Positions 1 through 7,304 of a stretch of 64,000 nt of DNA are shown here, piece after piece (positions within the stretch are counted from its first letter, which is position 1; every line of letters starts with the position of its first letter). The notes under the pieces were generated by a model. The model saw only the letters and a list, made by a program, of their open reading frames with translations, made no database searches and had not been told where the DNA came from. Made by a program: the position numbers and the translations under genes. The DNA lies in NCBI GenBank assembly GCA_964521865.1, contig CAZFTJ010000025.1, forward strand, positions 1 through 64,000, read 5' to 3'. The DNA is from CAYSRJ01 sp964521865 (GTDB taxonomy: Bacteria > Spirochaetota > B62-G9 > DRHN01).

Positions 1-62
1 GCAATTCCCCTGCCAATTCCTCTCGTGCTCCCGGTAACAAGAACGATTTTATCGCCGAACAT
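1..62 (-). CDS. Short-chain dehydrogenase/reductase, N-terminus only (cut by window edge)
   Basis: Only the first 20 codons are inside the window. They start at an ATG at 62 and contain the glycine-rich NAD(P)-binding motif TGSTRGIG at residues 10-17, preceded by a beta strand (KIVLV). That is the classical SDR Rossmann signature. The gene lies 17 nt downstream of the BFD-type ferredoxin gene and is the last visible cistron of the amine-oxidation operon. It may reduce or oxidise a product of that pathway (inference). Substrate cannot be judged from this fragment. Confidence 0.75.
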   Translation of the reverse strand, partial: MFGDKIVLVTGSTRGIGRGI

Positions 63-79
63 TCCATCTCTCGAGTGTT

Positions 80-370
80 TCACTTGTTTCCCCAGCATTT
101 TACAGGTATCGGTCTTACCGGAGGTCTCGCAGTAAAAGGAGCAAGTCTTGAAAACGGAATACCCGTTTCGGCATGAATTATATGTGCTATGAGATTGTAA
201 CAGGTTTTATTCTGACATAACCCCATTCCTGCTCTCGTCATTCTCTTTACCGCATCCAGGTCGCGCGCCCCTTCTCGTATAGCCTTTTTGATTTCTCCAA
301 GCGTAACTTCTTCACACCTGCAGATAATTCTATCGTCATCATATTTCATCAGTTCATCATCGATCTTCAT
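80..370 (-). CDS. BFD-like [2Fe-2S]-binding protein, small subunit of an amine/proline dehydrogenase-type complex
   Basis: This 96-residue protein has the BFD-type [2Fe-2S] pattern, Cys17-x-Cys19 and Cys52-x4-Cys57 (CRCEE and GLCQNKTC). Such domains occur as separate subunits or C-terminal parts of multi-subunit L-proline, hydroxyproline and opine dehydrogenases, where they carry electrons between flavin centres. Its ATG overlaps the TGA of the preceding ferredoxin gene by 4 nt (ATGA), which implies translational coupling. With the four genes upstream it forms a complete set of alpha, beta, 2Fe-2S, 4Fe-4S and BFD subunits. Family assignment is firm. The substrate of the complex is not known. 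Confidence 0.85.
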   Translation of the reverse strand: MKIDDELMKYDDDRIICRCEEVTLGEIKKAIREGARDLDAVKRMTRAGMGLCQNKTCYNLIAHIIHAETGIPFSRLAPFTARPPVRPIPVKCWGNK

Positions 371-891
371 TCATCAATCCTTTTAAAGTGCCGTACGTCA
401 TCTGCGAACTCTTTTGGAATTACAATAGTGACGACATGCGTGCGATCAAAATTCTTCCTGCTCAGTACCCTTTGAACAAACCCCCTGCATACGGAATTTC
501 CCGCTCTATCTATCCCGACAATTTTTTCGCCCTGTACGGGAATCGGCAGCCTTTCATACGGTAATGCAATAGAAGCCTCATTTTCGGAATAGGTTTTATC
601 CACGATAAAAATTGCGAGCCCTGGACAGATGGTAATGCACTTTGTGCATCCGGTACATTTCCCATCAGGATCGATCAGTCTGGGATAGTTTGTGATCGGC
701 TTTCCCACCTTGATCAAATGTCTATCGCATACCGTTTCACAGGGATTGCACGGTATTTCCTCAATACATTCTATGATCGGCACCGGACCTTTACCGAATC
801 TTTCCTCCGATGGATATCCATTGTACTTTTCAATTTTTTCAAGTGTGATAATTCCGTTCGTCTTCTCAAGAAGCGATCTTTTGTATTCCAA
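367..891 (-). CDS. Ferredoxin-like 4Fe-4S protein of the dehydrogenase complex
   Basis: This 174-residue soluble protein has two cysteine clusters: Cys48-x2-Cys51-x3-Cys55 and Cys79-x2-Cys82-x2-Cys85-x3-CysPro89. The second is a normal 4Fe-4S motif followed by proline; the first is more irregular. It resembles the ferredoxin (delta-type) subunit found with dye-linked proline dehydrogenases. The start is TTG at 891, chosen because AAGGGGA lies about six nt upstream and no ATG fits. It sits 12 nt after the FAD/NAD subunit gene and overlaps the BFD gene by 4 nt. Likely role: cytoplasmic electron transfer from the flavoprotein subunits. Confidence 0.82.
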   Translation of the reverse strand: MEYKRSLLEKTNGIITLEKIEKYNGYPSEERFGKGPVPIIECIEEIPCNPCETVCDRHLIKVGKPITNYPRLIDPDGKCTGCTKCITICPGLAIFIVDKTYSENEASIALPYERLPIPVQGEKIVGIDRAGNSVCRGFVQRVLSRKNFDRTHVVTIVIPKEFADDVRHFKRIDE

Positions 892-903
892 CCAAAATCC
901 CCT

Positions 904-1992
904 TCAAGCGGCATAATAATGATGAACTATCTTTTCCTTCGATTCCCGGCGATAATCGCCGTACGGCCCCAGACGCAGCGCTCTCAATCCTTCCTTTGCT
1001 TTATTAATAACTTCAAGTCCCTGCTTCCTTGCAATCTTCCCCAGCGATATACCGGCAGCCATACCTGCAAGCTTTCCCTCCTCCATTGCTGATGAGGCCT
1101 CCTCAATGCCTGCTACATCGCCGGCAACATAAATGTCTTCAATAGACGACTCCATATTTTCGTTATGCAAAGGAACAAATCCTCCCAGCTGCGGTAGATA
1201 ATCGAACTTCATGCCGGCCATCCAGCAAAGCTCGGCGAGCGGTCTCAGGCCAACTGCAATGCAGATAAGATCGACATCCATAACCATCTCACTGCCTTTC
1301 AACACCTTAAACGCATCGTCAATTCGGGCTATTTCGGCTTTTCTGACGCAAGCATCCCCTTCTGCTCTTGTAATCGTATGGCTGGTAATAATCGGCACCC
1401 CCATTCTTACAATTTTTGAAGCATGGACCTGATATCCCCGTACTTCCGGCAGTGCTTCCACCACTGCAATTACCTCCGCACCGGCCTGCAATAATTGATA
1501 CGCAACGATCAATCCGACATTTCCCGATCCGATGATAAGCACTTTATTGCCCGGCAATACGCGGTTCACATTCACCATTGTCTGTGCCGCCCCCGCCCCC
1601 ATGATGTTCGGCAGCGTCCATCCGGGAAACGAGAGCGAGTTCTCCAGTGCACCGGTTGCTACAATAATTCTTCGAGCTTCAATCACGCTCACCATATTTC
1701 CATTGGAAAGCCCCAGTTTTAAATCCGGAAACATGCCCCATACAACCGTATTGAGCAGTACTTTCACGCCATACTTTTGAGTACCTTCCAACATCATATT
1801 CCCGATTTCAAACCCTCTGATTCCTGCTAGATGTTCTTCCGAACCGAAAAATCTGTGTATCTGCTTGAAAAGCTGTCCGCCGGCAGTTCTGTTCTCATCG
1901 ATGAGCGTTACATCTACACCATTTTTAGCAGCTTCAACAGCCGCACACAAGCCAGCCGGCCCTGCTCCGATAACGGCAAGTTCGGTTTTCAT
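904..1992 (-). CDS. FAD/NAD(P)-binding oxidoreductase subunit (HcnB/SoxA/proline dehydrogenase alpha type)
   Basis: This two-dinucleotide flavoprotein has GAGPAG at residues 9-14 (FAD) and a second Rossmann motif, GSGNVG, near residue 160 (NAD or second flavin). An ATG-like motif near the C-terminus (YVAGDVAG) closes the FAD site. It belongs to the pyridine nucleotide-disulfide family seen as HcnB, opine oxidase subunit A and proline dehydrogenase alpha. An upstream TTG or ATG would add eight residues, but the ATG at 1992 has GGAGGGG seven nt ahead and overlaps the previous stop as ATGA, so 362 residues is preferred. It forms a complex with the genes on both sides. Confidence 0.85.
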   Translation of the reverse strand: MKTELAVIGAGPAGLCAAVEAAKNGVDVTLIDENRTAGGQLFKQIHRFFGSEEHLAGIRGFEIGNMMLEGTQKYGVKVLLNTVVWGMFPDLKLGLSNGNMVSVIEARRIIVATGALENSLSFPGWTLPNIMGAGAAQTMVNVNRVLPGNKVLIIGSGNVGLIVAYQLLQAGAEVIAVVEALPEVRGYQVHASKIVRMGVPIITSHTITRAEGDACVRKAEIARIDDAFKVLKGSEMVMDVDLICIAVGLRPLAELCWMAGMKFDYLPQLGGFVPLHNENMESSIEDIYVAGDVAGIEEASSAMEEGKLAGMAAGISLGKIARKQGLEVINKAKEGLRALRLGPYGDYRRESKEKIVHHYYAA

Positions 1993-2315
1993 CCAGCACC
2001 CCTCCGATTTTTCCATATTCCAAGGCCTTCCTGTGTGTTTACAACCATATTATCTTCGACAGGAGTCACGCACGTTCTCACATTCGGTCTCCCGTTTACC
2101 TCCATGACACAATCGGTGCACCTCCCAATGGCGCAGAATATACCTCTGGGCTCTTTTTTTTTAGATGTATATCGAAAAGTTTTAATCCCCGATGCTACAA
2201 TAGCTGTAGAAATCATCTCACCCTCATACGCCTTTATCTTTTTACCGTCGACGATTATTGTCACCTCCCTTGCAACAGGCAATGACCCGAGTATGGGGTG
2301 CTCTTTTATTCTCAC
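1989..2315 (-). CDS. [2Fe-2S] plant-type ferredoxin subunit (HcnA-like)
   Basis: This 108-residue protein has Cys61-x4-Cys66-x2-Cys69 and Cys82, the 2Fe-2S ferredoxin pattern of HcnA and opine/sarcosine oxidase small subunits. The N-terminal part (VTIIVDGKKIKAYEGE) is the beta-grasp entry usual for this fold. It ends inside the start codon of the next gene (ATGA overlap) and begins one nt after the stop of the DadA-like gene, so the subunits are probably made in fixed ratio. Its role is electron transfer between the substrate-oxidising subunit and the NAD/FAD subunit. Confidence 0.87.
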   Translation of the reverse strand: MRIKEHPILGSLPVAREVTIIVDGKKIKAYEGEMISTAIVASGIKTFRYTSKKKEPRGIFCAIGRCTDCVMEVNGRPNVRTCVTPVEDNMVVNTQEGLGIWKNRRGAG

Positions 2316-2316
2316 T

Positions 2317-3531
2317 CTAAGCTCCCTTTGTCAGAAAATCATGACATACAGTCAGATCATAGGGCTGGGGCCACTGCACTTTCGGTGTACCGGTAAATCT
2401 CCCGGGATTCATACGATCAATCGGCAGTGAAGTTTTTCCATCACAAATATATTCTGAAGCAATTTTGCCTGATATCGCCGCCCACGACATTCCTGCCGGA
2501 AAGCCTGCAACAATAAAGAGGCCTTTTATCCCGGGCATGGGACCTATCGAGGGCATTCCATCCGGTGTAAAGCCCATCGTTCCCACCCATGATCGTATAA
2601 TAGATACATCACTCAGGCCCGGGAAGATTGTAAAAATATACGACATCACTCTGAGCACTTCATCTGCATAAATCGTCTCATCGAAGTAGTCGTAATCCGG
2701 CGGTCTTGCAGGCCCCGGGCCGCCCAGGTTATAATTCCCACTCGCGGTCTGGGTGGCGCCATATGCAAAATCCCCGTTGCACAGCATTTCAAAAGGTTGC
2801 GGAGGCAATTCAGGCAGCCTCTCCGTCACCATGGCAAGCTCTCGAACAGGAATAACCTCTATGCCCTCGGTAAGGAGCGACGCCCATCCGTTCGTCGCAT
2901 TCACGACATACGGAGATTCAATGATCCCATCCGGAATCTTAACTCCCCGTACTTCGTTGTTCTCAATAACTATTTCTTCGATTTTCGTATGTGTAACGAT
3001 TTCCGCCCCGAGTTTTTGTGCCTCTAGAGCCTGGGCCCTTGCAAGCAGGAAAGGATTAAGATTGCCGTCGGATTTCCGCAGCCTTGATCCGAAAATCAAC
3101 TCCGGATTCAGATTGGGCATCACTTCAAGTGTTTCCTTCCTGTCCAGCAATTCGATTTCGTCATCTCCCAGGGACCTCTGTATTTCGATAAGCTTTTTGA
3201 GATCATCAAACTCACTTTCATCGATGGCAATATCGAGACAGCCGACCTGCCGAAACTCAAAGTCGATTTCAAAACTCTTTTGATACTCCTTCATGATTTC
3301 AGTATTTGCCCGTGTGAACTCGAGCCTGTAGTCCGTTTTATCGATATTCAGAAACCGTCCATAACAGTGGACGACCATGCCCCCGCATCGCCCTGTAGCG
3401 CCCGCGGCAATATTTCGCATTTCACACAAGACCACCTTTTTCCCTCTCAGGGCAAGATGGTATGCGGCCGCCGTACCCACTGCTCCGCCGCCGACAACCA
3501 CAACATCAGCCTTTTTTAGTACCGTCGCCAT
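2317..3531 (-). CDS. FAD-dependent amine/imino-acid oxidoreductase (DadA/SoxB/HcnC type), catalytic subunit
   Basis: This 404-residue DAO-family flavoprotein has the N-terminal motif VVVGGGAVGTAAAYHLA and a GATGRCGG loop that follows the FAD ribose-binding acid. The C-terminus carries FIVAGFPAGMSWAA, the second flavin contact. Relatives oxidise sarcosine, proline, hydroxyproline, glycine or D-amino acids. The ATG at 3531 is preferred to a TTG two codons earlier, because GGAAG sits nine nt before the ATG but only three nt before the TTG. Placed after an MttB methyltransferase gene, it could oxidise the amine left after demethylation, for example proline or sarcosine (inference). Confidence 0.85.
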   Translation of the reverse strand: MATVLKKADVVVVGGGAVGTAAAYHLALRGKKVVLCEMRNIAAGATGRCGGMVVHCYGRFLNIDKTDYRLEFTRANTEIMKEYQKSFEIDFEFRQVGCLDIAIDESEFDDLKKLIEIQRSLGDDEIELLDRKETLEVMPNLNPELIFGSRLRKSDGNLNPFLLARAQALEAQKLGAEIVTHTKIEEIVIENNEVRGVKIPDGIIESPYVVNATNGWASLLTEGIEVIPVRELAMVTERLPELPPQPFEMLCNGDFAYGATQTASGNYNLGGPGPARPPDYDYFDETIYADEVLRVMSYIFTIFPGLSDVSIIRSWVGTMGFTPDGMPSIGPMPGIKGLFIVAGFPAGMSWAAISGKIASEYICDGKTSLPIDRMNPGRFTGTPKVQWPQPYDLTVCHDFLTKGA

Positions 3532-3580
3532 TAGCAATCTTCCAGCCTATCAATTATTTCCAGACATCCACCCGTGTCCG

Positions 3581-5035
3581 CTACCTGTTCTGCGCCCTAT
3601 CGACAATCGTTTCGATCTTCCCCTGCGCCCTATCAGGCAGTTGCAAGGGCCTGTGCTCTTCGAGTATTTTTTTTGCCTTTTTGCGGGCGAACTCTAGCAT
3701 GCCCTTGTCGCCGGACCGTTCGAACGCTTCATACCTTCTCCGGTCTACTATCGACGGTATCCAGTGTTCTCTTCTCAAGTACTCCTTGGTATGCTTTTCA
3801 GTCAAATAACTCTTCCCGCTGTGAGTTACTTTACCAATCACGTTCATACTGCTCGAAACCGTATCGACGGAAAAGTCTATTCCCCGAAGCACTCTCTGCA
3901 CATACCCGTACAGCTCATTATCAATCAATATTCCCTCAAGCGAGGTTGTCAGTACGCTGTTGATCGTGCCTGCAGACGAATAGATAAGATTATAGCCAGC
4001 CAGGGCCGTCGTTATCACCGTAGCGGCTTTCTCAATTCCGCTCTGAATGTCATTCATTTTCGAATCGGTCGTGCCGGATACGCCGCAGCTCGGTATGTCA
4101 TAATACCGACAAATCTGCGCACAGTATATATAGTACAAACACCGCTCCGGACACCCTTCACTCACGTCCCCTGTCCGCATATCCATGACCGTCGGCGCAT
4201 GTGTATACAGCACCGGAGCTCCGGGTTTAATCAATTGTGCCAGCATCACGCCGAACATAACCTCTGCATTCTGCTGTATTAACAATCCTGCCAGTGTTAC
4301 CGGCGCTGTTGCTCCCGAAATCGGATCGGTCTCAATTAGCAACGGCAATCCAAGACTGGCACACTCGAATAACACTTCGCAGTTTGTATCACCGTAGATG
4401 AGCGGACTCTTAAAGCAGCACACAAAACTTACCAGGTTACGCTTTAACACGTCCTCCCTGCTCCCTACCGCAGCTTCAAGAATATCGACATGGTCCCGAA
4501 CTTCTTCCGCACTCTCCGCCTGATTGATAAGATGCTTTCCGGTATTCTTCACCATTCCCTCAAAAGCTTTTATATAGAGCCCTTTTTTTGGAAGATCCGA
4601 CGGCGTAATCGGATTCTGGCACGTTTCGAGGTTATCGAGCGCATCCTGTACCAGCACTATCTCCTCAAGGTCCCTGAAATTTCCAGGCCTGTGCTCACCG
4701 GTCCACAGATCAATAACATTCACGCAATTTCCGCTGCCTGTCGTATGAACATCATTACCGCCGACAATAATATCCTTCGAGGGATCCCTTCCGCCCAGTA
4801 CAAATCGGCTCGGCGCACACTTCATAGCCTTTTCCACCAGCCACTGCGGTACTCGCACTATCCCCTCCCGCTCGCTCACATCACACCCAGCCTCTTTCAA
4901 TACCCGCAGAGCAGGTTCGTATGTAACCATTACACCGGTCCCTTCAAGAAGATTCAGACTCTGATGATGCCACCGGCGTATGTCCTCCTTTGTGAGATAT
5001 TCAAGATGCCTCCCTCTCCCGAAATAACGTGCCAT
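3581..5035 (-). CDS. MttB-family corrinoid-dependent methyltransferase, non-pyrrolysine type
   Basis: This 484-residue TIM-barrel protein belongs to the trimethylamine methyltransferase (MttB) superfamily. The reading frame is uninterrupted, with no internal amber codon, so it is of the non-pyrrolysine group that includes glycine betaine and proline betaine methyltransferases (MtgB, MtpB). Those enzymes pass a methyl group from a quaternary amine to Co(I) of a partner corrinoid protein. Typical features are the N-terminal helix with LLEGTGVMV and a glycine-rich core (GSGNCVNVID). A GGAGG site precedes the ATG at 5035. The corrinoid partner is probably the product of the gene at 6400-7050 in the same operon. 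Substrate is unknown. Confidence 0.85.
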   Translation of the reverse strand: MARYFGRGRHLEYLTKEDIRRWHHQSLNLLEGTGVMVTYEPALRVLKEAGCDVSEREGIVRVPQWLVEKAMKCAPSRFVLGGRDPSKDIIVGGNDVHTTGSGNCVNVIDLWTGEHRPGNFRDLEEIVLVQDALDNLETCQNPITPSDLPKKGLYIKAFEGMVKNTGKHLINQAESAEEVRDHVDILEAAVGSREDVLKRNLVSFVCCFKSPLIYGDTNCEVLFECASLGLPLLIETDPISGATAPVTLAGLLIQQNAEVMFGVMLAQLIKPGAPVLYTHAPTVMDMRTGDVSEGCPERCLYYIYCAQICRYYDIPSCGVSGTTDSKMNDIQSGIEKAATVITTALAGYNLIYSSAGTINSVLTTSLEGILIDNELYGYVQRVLRGIDFSVDTVSSSMNVIGKVTHSGKSYLTEKHTKEYLRREHWIPSIVDRRRYEAFERSGDKGMLEFARKKAKKILEEHRPLQLPDRAQGKIETIVDRAQNR

Positions 5036-5257
5036 ACCTCTTTCCTCCGATCATCGAAGACCAATGTGTCGCTCAAGTCATCAGCCCGGCATGCGTCCCC
5101 TGCATCTCCATACGTTCCTGTATATCGACTGTTGAAATTCCGGCAGCTTCGACAACTATCAAATCCGGCTGCAGTCTTTCCCTTTTCACAGTCCGCGTCC
5201 GATTTTTTGATCGCGTACTACTCGATCTTCCCGGCCTCGTGTACATTTATGATTATC
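5036..5257 (-). pseudogene. Possible coding remnant between the MttB and Gfo/Idh genes
   Basis: There is no intact gene here, but the minus strand reads like coding sequence in one frame near 5070-5184, for example LQPDLIVVEAAGISTVDIQE, ending at a TGA about 25 nt before the MttB Shine-Dalgarno site. A second stretch directly after the Gfo stop reads EIIINVHEAGKIE before a TAG. Joining the two needs a frameshift. It may be the tail of a decayed gene or a short unknown peptide starting at GTG. Weak evidence. Confidence 0.25.
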
Positions 5258-6256
5258 TCATACAGCTACCAGTATTCCTTTTGCCGCAGATTCTTCAGCC
5301 TTGAATGCTATCTTTAAATTAAAAAGCATATCTTCCTGTTCCTTATTGGGGTCTCGTTTTTCATCCAGCTCATCAAGCAGCGCTTTCAGGTCTTCTACAA
5401 ACGTATTTACCTTCGGCAATTCACCATTGATCCTTCGATCATTCAAGTGTATCAGATATCGACTCCCATCAACTTCAACAGAGCCGTTCCTGCCGCTTAC
5501 AATGGTCGTGCTGAATGCTTTCCCGGGAATCGGCATACCCCACTGTACGGTCGTACTTGCACCGGTGACATGCTGCATTAAAATCGATGCCGCAGCAATA
5601 CCGTCTCGACTCGAATCGAAACCGCATAGTGCTTTGACCTCGCCGAATATCTTTCTGAAAATTTGAATCCCATGATAATGAGCCGAGACTATCCAGCCGC
5701 CGTGCCTATTATCTTTTACATACCATGTGCCCAGGTCTTTATAATTTCCTTTAAAACCGTCGAGTCGAAACCAGGAACCCAACGCACCAAAGCTCATATA
5801 TTTGTATCCCATGTACAGGTCGCCCAATTCTTCTTTATATGACTCGATGAGCCGGCAATCGGCATCGTAATTCATTGTTTGACCGACATGCAGGAATAAA
5901 TCCCTTTTATTCGCACTATCGACAAGCTCTTCCGACTGACGGTACTCGGATAAAACCAGGGGGTATTCGCACATTATATTTCGATTACGTTCAAGGGCGT
6001 ACTTGACGATTTCATAGTGGTATCTATTCGGTACGGAAACGGAAATCGTATTTATTTCATTTGAATTGCAGATATCTTCAAGGGTCGAATACCGTTTAAT
6101 ATTCAATTCACGGGCATAAGCTTCCGCGTGGTGCGGATCTCTATCGTACACGCCTTTCAGTTCTATTCTCTCGTTGTTAAATTCCCTGACAGCATACCCC
6201 CGGAGATGTCCTGCGTACCCTGCTCCAACAATGCCTACAGATACTTTGTAATTCAC
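5258..6256 (-). CDS. Gfo/Idh/MocA-family oxidoreductase
   Basis: This 332-residue protein starts with an NAD(P)-binding motif (GIVGAGYAGHLRG, residues 8-20), and the second domain carries the YHGIQIF segment. The usual catalytic EKP tripeptide is EYP here (CEYPLVLS, near residue 96), a variant known from biliverdin-reductase-like members, so the proton-relay lysine is missing. The family oxidises or reduces sugars, inositols or related carbonyl compounds. The gene lies between the corrinoid protein and MttB genes in the same direction and probably belongs to the same operon. It may modify the methylated substrate before or after demethylation (inference). Confidence 0.82.
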   Translation of the reverse strand: MNYKVSVGIVGAGYAGHLRGYAVREFNNERIELKGVYDRDPHHAEAYARELNIKRYSTLEDICNSNEINTISVSVPNRYHYEIVKYALERNRNIMCEYPLVLSEYRQSEELVDSANKRDLFLHVGQTMNYDADCRLIESYKEELGDLYMGYKYMSFGALGSWFRLDGFKGNYKDLGTWYVKDNRHGGWIVSAHYHGIQIFRKIFGEVKALCGFDSSRDGIAAASILMQHVTGASTTVQWGMPIPGKAFSTTIVSGRNGSVEVDGSRYLIHLNDRRINGELPKVNTFVEDLKALLDELDEKRDPNKEQEDMLFNLKIAFKAEESAAKGILVAV

Positions 6257-6280
6257 ACATGTTGCCTTTCTTCAGCCCAT

Positions 6281-6376
6281 TTATATCAATCCGCTTCGGA
6301 ACATAAGGAGTTTCGTAGCATCCAACGCTTCATCGATACCAATGACGAACTCCGGATTCGTTCCCCCCGCGTGCAT
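6281..6376 (-). pseudogene. Short coding-like remnant resembling an oxidoreductase C-terminus
   Basis: A 31-codon open stretch from ATG 6376 reads MHAGGTNPEFVIG followed by a segment IDEALDATKLLMF, and ends in TAA 24 nt before the Gfo start. The pattern DEALDATKLL looks like the last helix of Gfo/Idh-type proteins (inference by eye). There is no Shine-Dalgarno site before it. It could be what is left of a second oxidoreductase gene deleted between the corrinoid gene and the present Gfo gene. Confidence 0.25.
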
Positions 6377-6399
6377 TGTCTTTATTTGGAAACTCTCTT

Positions 6400-7050
6400 C
6401 TACCCGTGTATGAGTTTTTTGACGATTCTCACCGCCATTTCTGCATCGGCGCCATACCCATCCGACCCTATCTCCAGCGCCCACTGTTCCGATACGGGTG
6501 CACCTCCAACTATTATTTTCACCCGACTTCTAAGTCCCGCTTCCACTATCTCATCGATCACGTTTTTTTGCTCTCTCATCGTTGTCGACAGCATTGCGGA
6601 CAATCCAAGTATTTGCGGCTTTAATAATTTTATTTTCTCAATAAACGTCGGTGCTTTTACATTATTTCCGAGATCGATGATTTCATATCCATTTATTTCA
6701 AGCATTGTTGCAACTATCGACTTCCCTATGTCGTGGATATCTCCATAGACCGTACCAAGCATAATTTTTCCGGCTTTCTTTTTTTCTATTTTCATTTTTT
6801 CCAGTTCAGGGTTTACAATTTTCATAGCACTCCGCATCGCCTCAGCAGCAAGCATTAGATCGGGTAAAAATAATTCACCTTTCTCAAATTTATCACCTAC
6901 ACTATTGATCCCTTTTGAAAGGCCCTCATCGATGATTTGTATCGGGCTTATTCCATCCGATAGAGCTCTTTTCACCCAATCTTCGCATTTTTCACTTTCT
7001 CCTTCTTCAACTGAATTAATTATATTTTGAATAGCAGAATGGATGGACAT
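6400..7050 (-). CDS. Corrinoid (cobalamin-binding) methyl-carrier protein, MttC/MtgC type
   Basis: This 216-residue protein has an N-terminal helical cap (B12-binding-2) and a C-terminal Rossmann-like B12 domain. The cobalt-ligand motif DxHDxxG is present as GDIHDIGKS, with the downstream SxL (GLSAMLSTT) and GG (VGGAPV) motifs that hold the nucleotide loop. It accepts the methyl group from an MttB-type enzyme and passes it to a second methyltransferase. The start is ATG 7050 with AGAGGTG seven nt upstream; a longer frame to 7107 crosses the promoter/operator region and is not believed. It is the first gene of its operon and the only corrinoid protein in this window. Confidence 0.9.
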   Translation of the reverse strand: MSIHSAIQNIINSVEEGESEKCEDWVKRALSDGISPIQIIDEGLSKGINSVGDKFEKGELFLPDLMLAAEAMRSAMKIVNPELEKMKIEKKKAGKIMLGTVYGDIHDIGKSIVATMLEINGYEIIDLGNNVKAPTFIEKIKLLKPQILGLSAMLSTTMREQKNVIDEIVEAGLRSRVKIIVGGAPVSEQWALEIGSDGYGADAEMAVRIVKKLIHG

Positions 7051-7090
7051 ACACACCTCTTTTGAGAAGTTAATTGTCAGACAAAAAATC

Positions 7091-7108
7091 TTTGGTAATG
7101 TTATCAAA
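7091..7108. promoter_or_regulatory. LacI-type operator, site 1
   Basis: The sequence TTTGGTAATGTTATCAAA is a near-perfect palindrome sharing the core of the sites at 7144 and 7265. It lies just upstream of the corrinoid gene start, in the 5' leader of that operon. LacI-family proteins bind such CG- or TG-centred palindromes. The divergent LacI-type gene at 7305 is the obvious regulator (inference). Confidence 0.65.
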
Positions 7109-7143
7109 AATAAATAATATTTTACACCTTTTTTATAATTTTT

Positions 7144-7159
7144 TTGGTAACGTTCTCAA
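7144..7159. promoter_or_regulatory. LacI-type operator, site 2, over the start of the corrinoid operon transcript
   Basis: TTGGTAACGTTCTCAA matches the consensus TTGATAACGTTATCAA at 14 of 16 positions. It sits immediately downstream of the minus-strand -10 box at 7161-7166, so a bound repressor would cover the transcription start. Confidence 0.68.
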
Positions 7160-7160
7160 C

Positions 7161-7188
7161 ATTTTACACCAACATTTATATTTGTCAA
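7161..7188 (-). promoter_or_regulatory. Sigma-70-like promoter of the corrinoid/MttB operon
   Basis: Read on the minus strand, a -35 box TTGACA (7183-7188) is followed after 16 nt by TAAAAT (7161-7166), with a TG just before the -10. This is the best promoter match between the divergent genes and points at the corrinoid gene. Operator-like palindromes lie on both sides of it. Confidence 0.65.
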
Positions 7189-7264
7189 TCTTTTTCTAAA
7201 ATTAATTGTAAATAATATTATTTTATATTAAAATATCCTGTTGTTATAACAAAAATAGTATTTG

Positions 7265-7284
7265 ATTTGATAACGTTATCAAAT
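7265..7284. promoter_or_regulatory. LacI-type operator, site 3, perfect 20-bp palindrome
   Basis: ATTTGATAACGTTATCAAAT is a perfect 20-bp inverted repeat with a central CG, the hallmark of LacI/GalR operators. It lies 21 nt before the ATG of the LacI-family gene, so it could give autoregulation, and with the sites at 7091 and 7144 it could allow DNA looping across the divergent promoters. Confidence 0.75.
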
Positions 7285-7304
7285 ACTGCAAGGAACCGTG
7301 CATT

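Noticed and set aside
692..1092. Plus-strand open frames over the ferredoxin and FAD-subunit genes
   Set aside because: They are antisense to genes with clear motifs, have no ribosome binding sites and give no recognisable protein.
3581..5035. Pyrrolysine-type MttB with read-through amber codon
   Set aside because: Neither MttB frame contains an internal TAG, and no pyl genes are in the window.
6400..7107. Longer start (7107) for the corrinoid protein
   Set aside because: The extension covers the operator at 7091 and has no homology-like features; ATG 7050 has AGAGGTG at the right distance.
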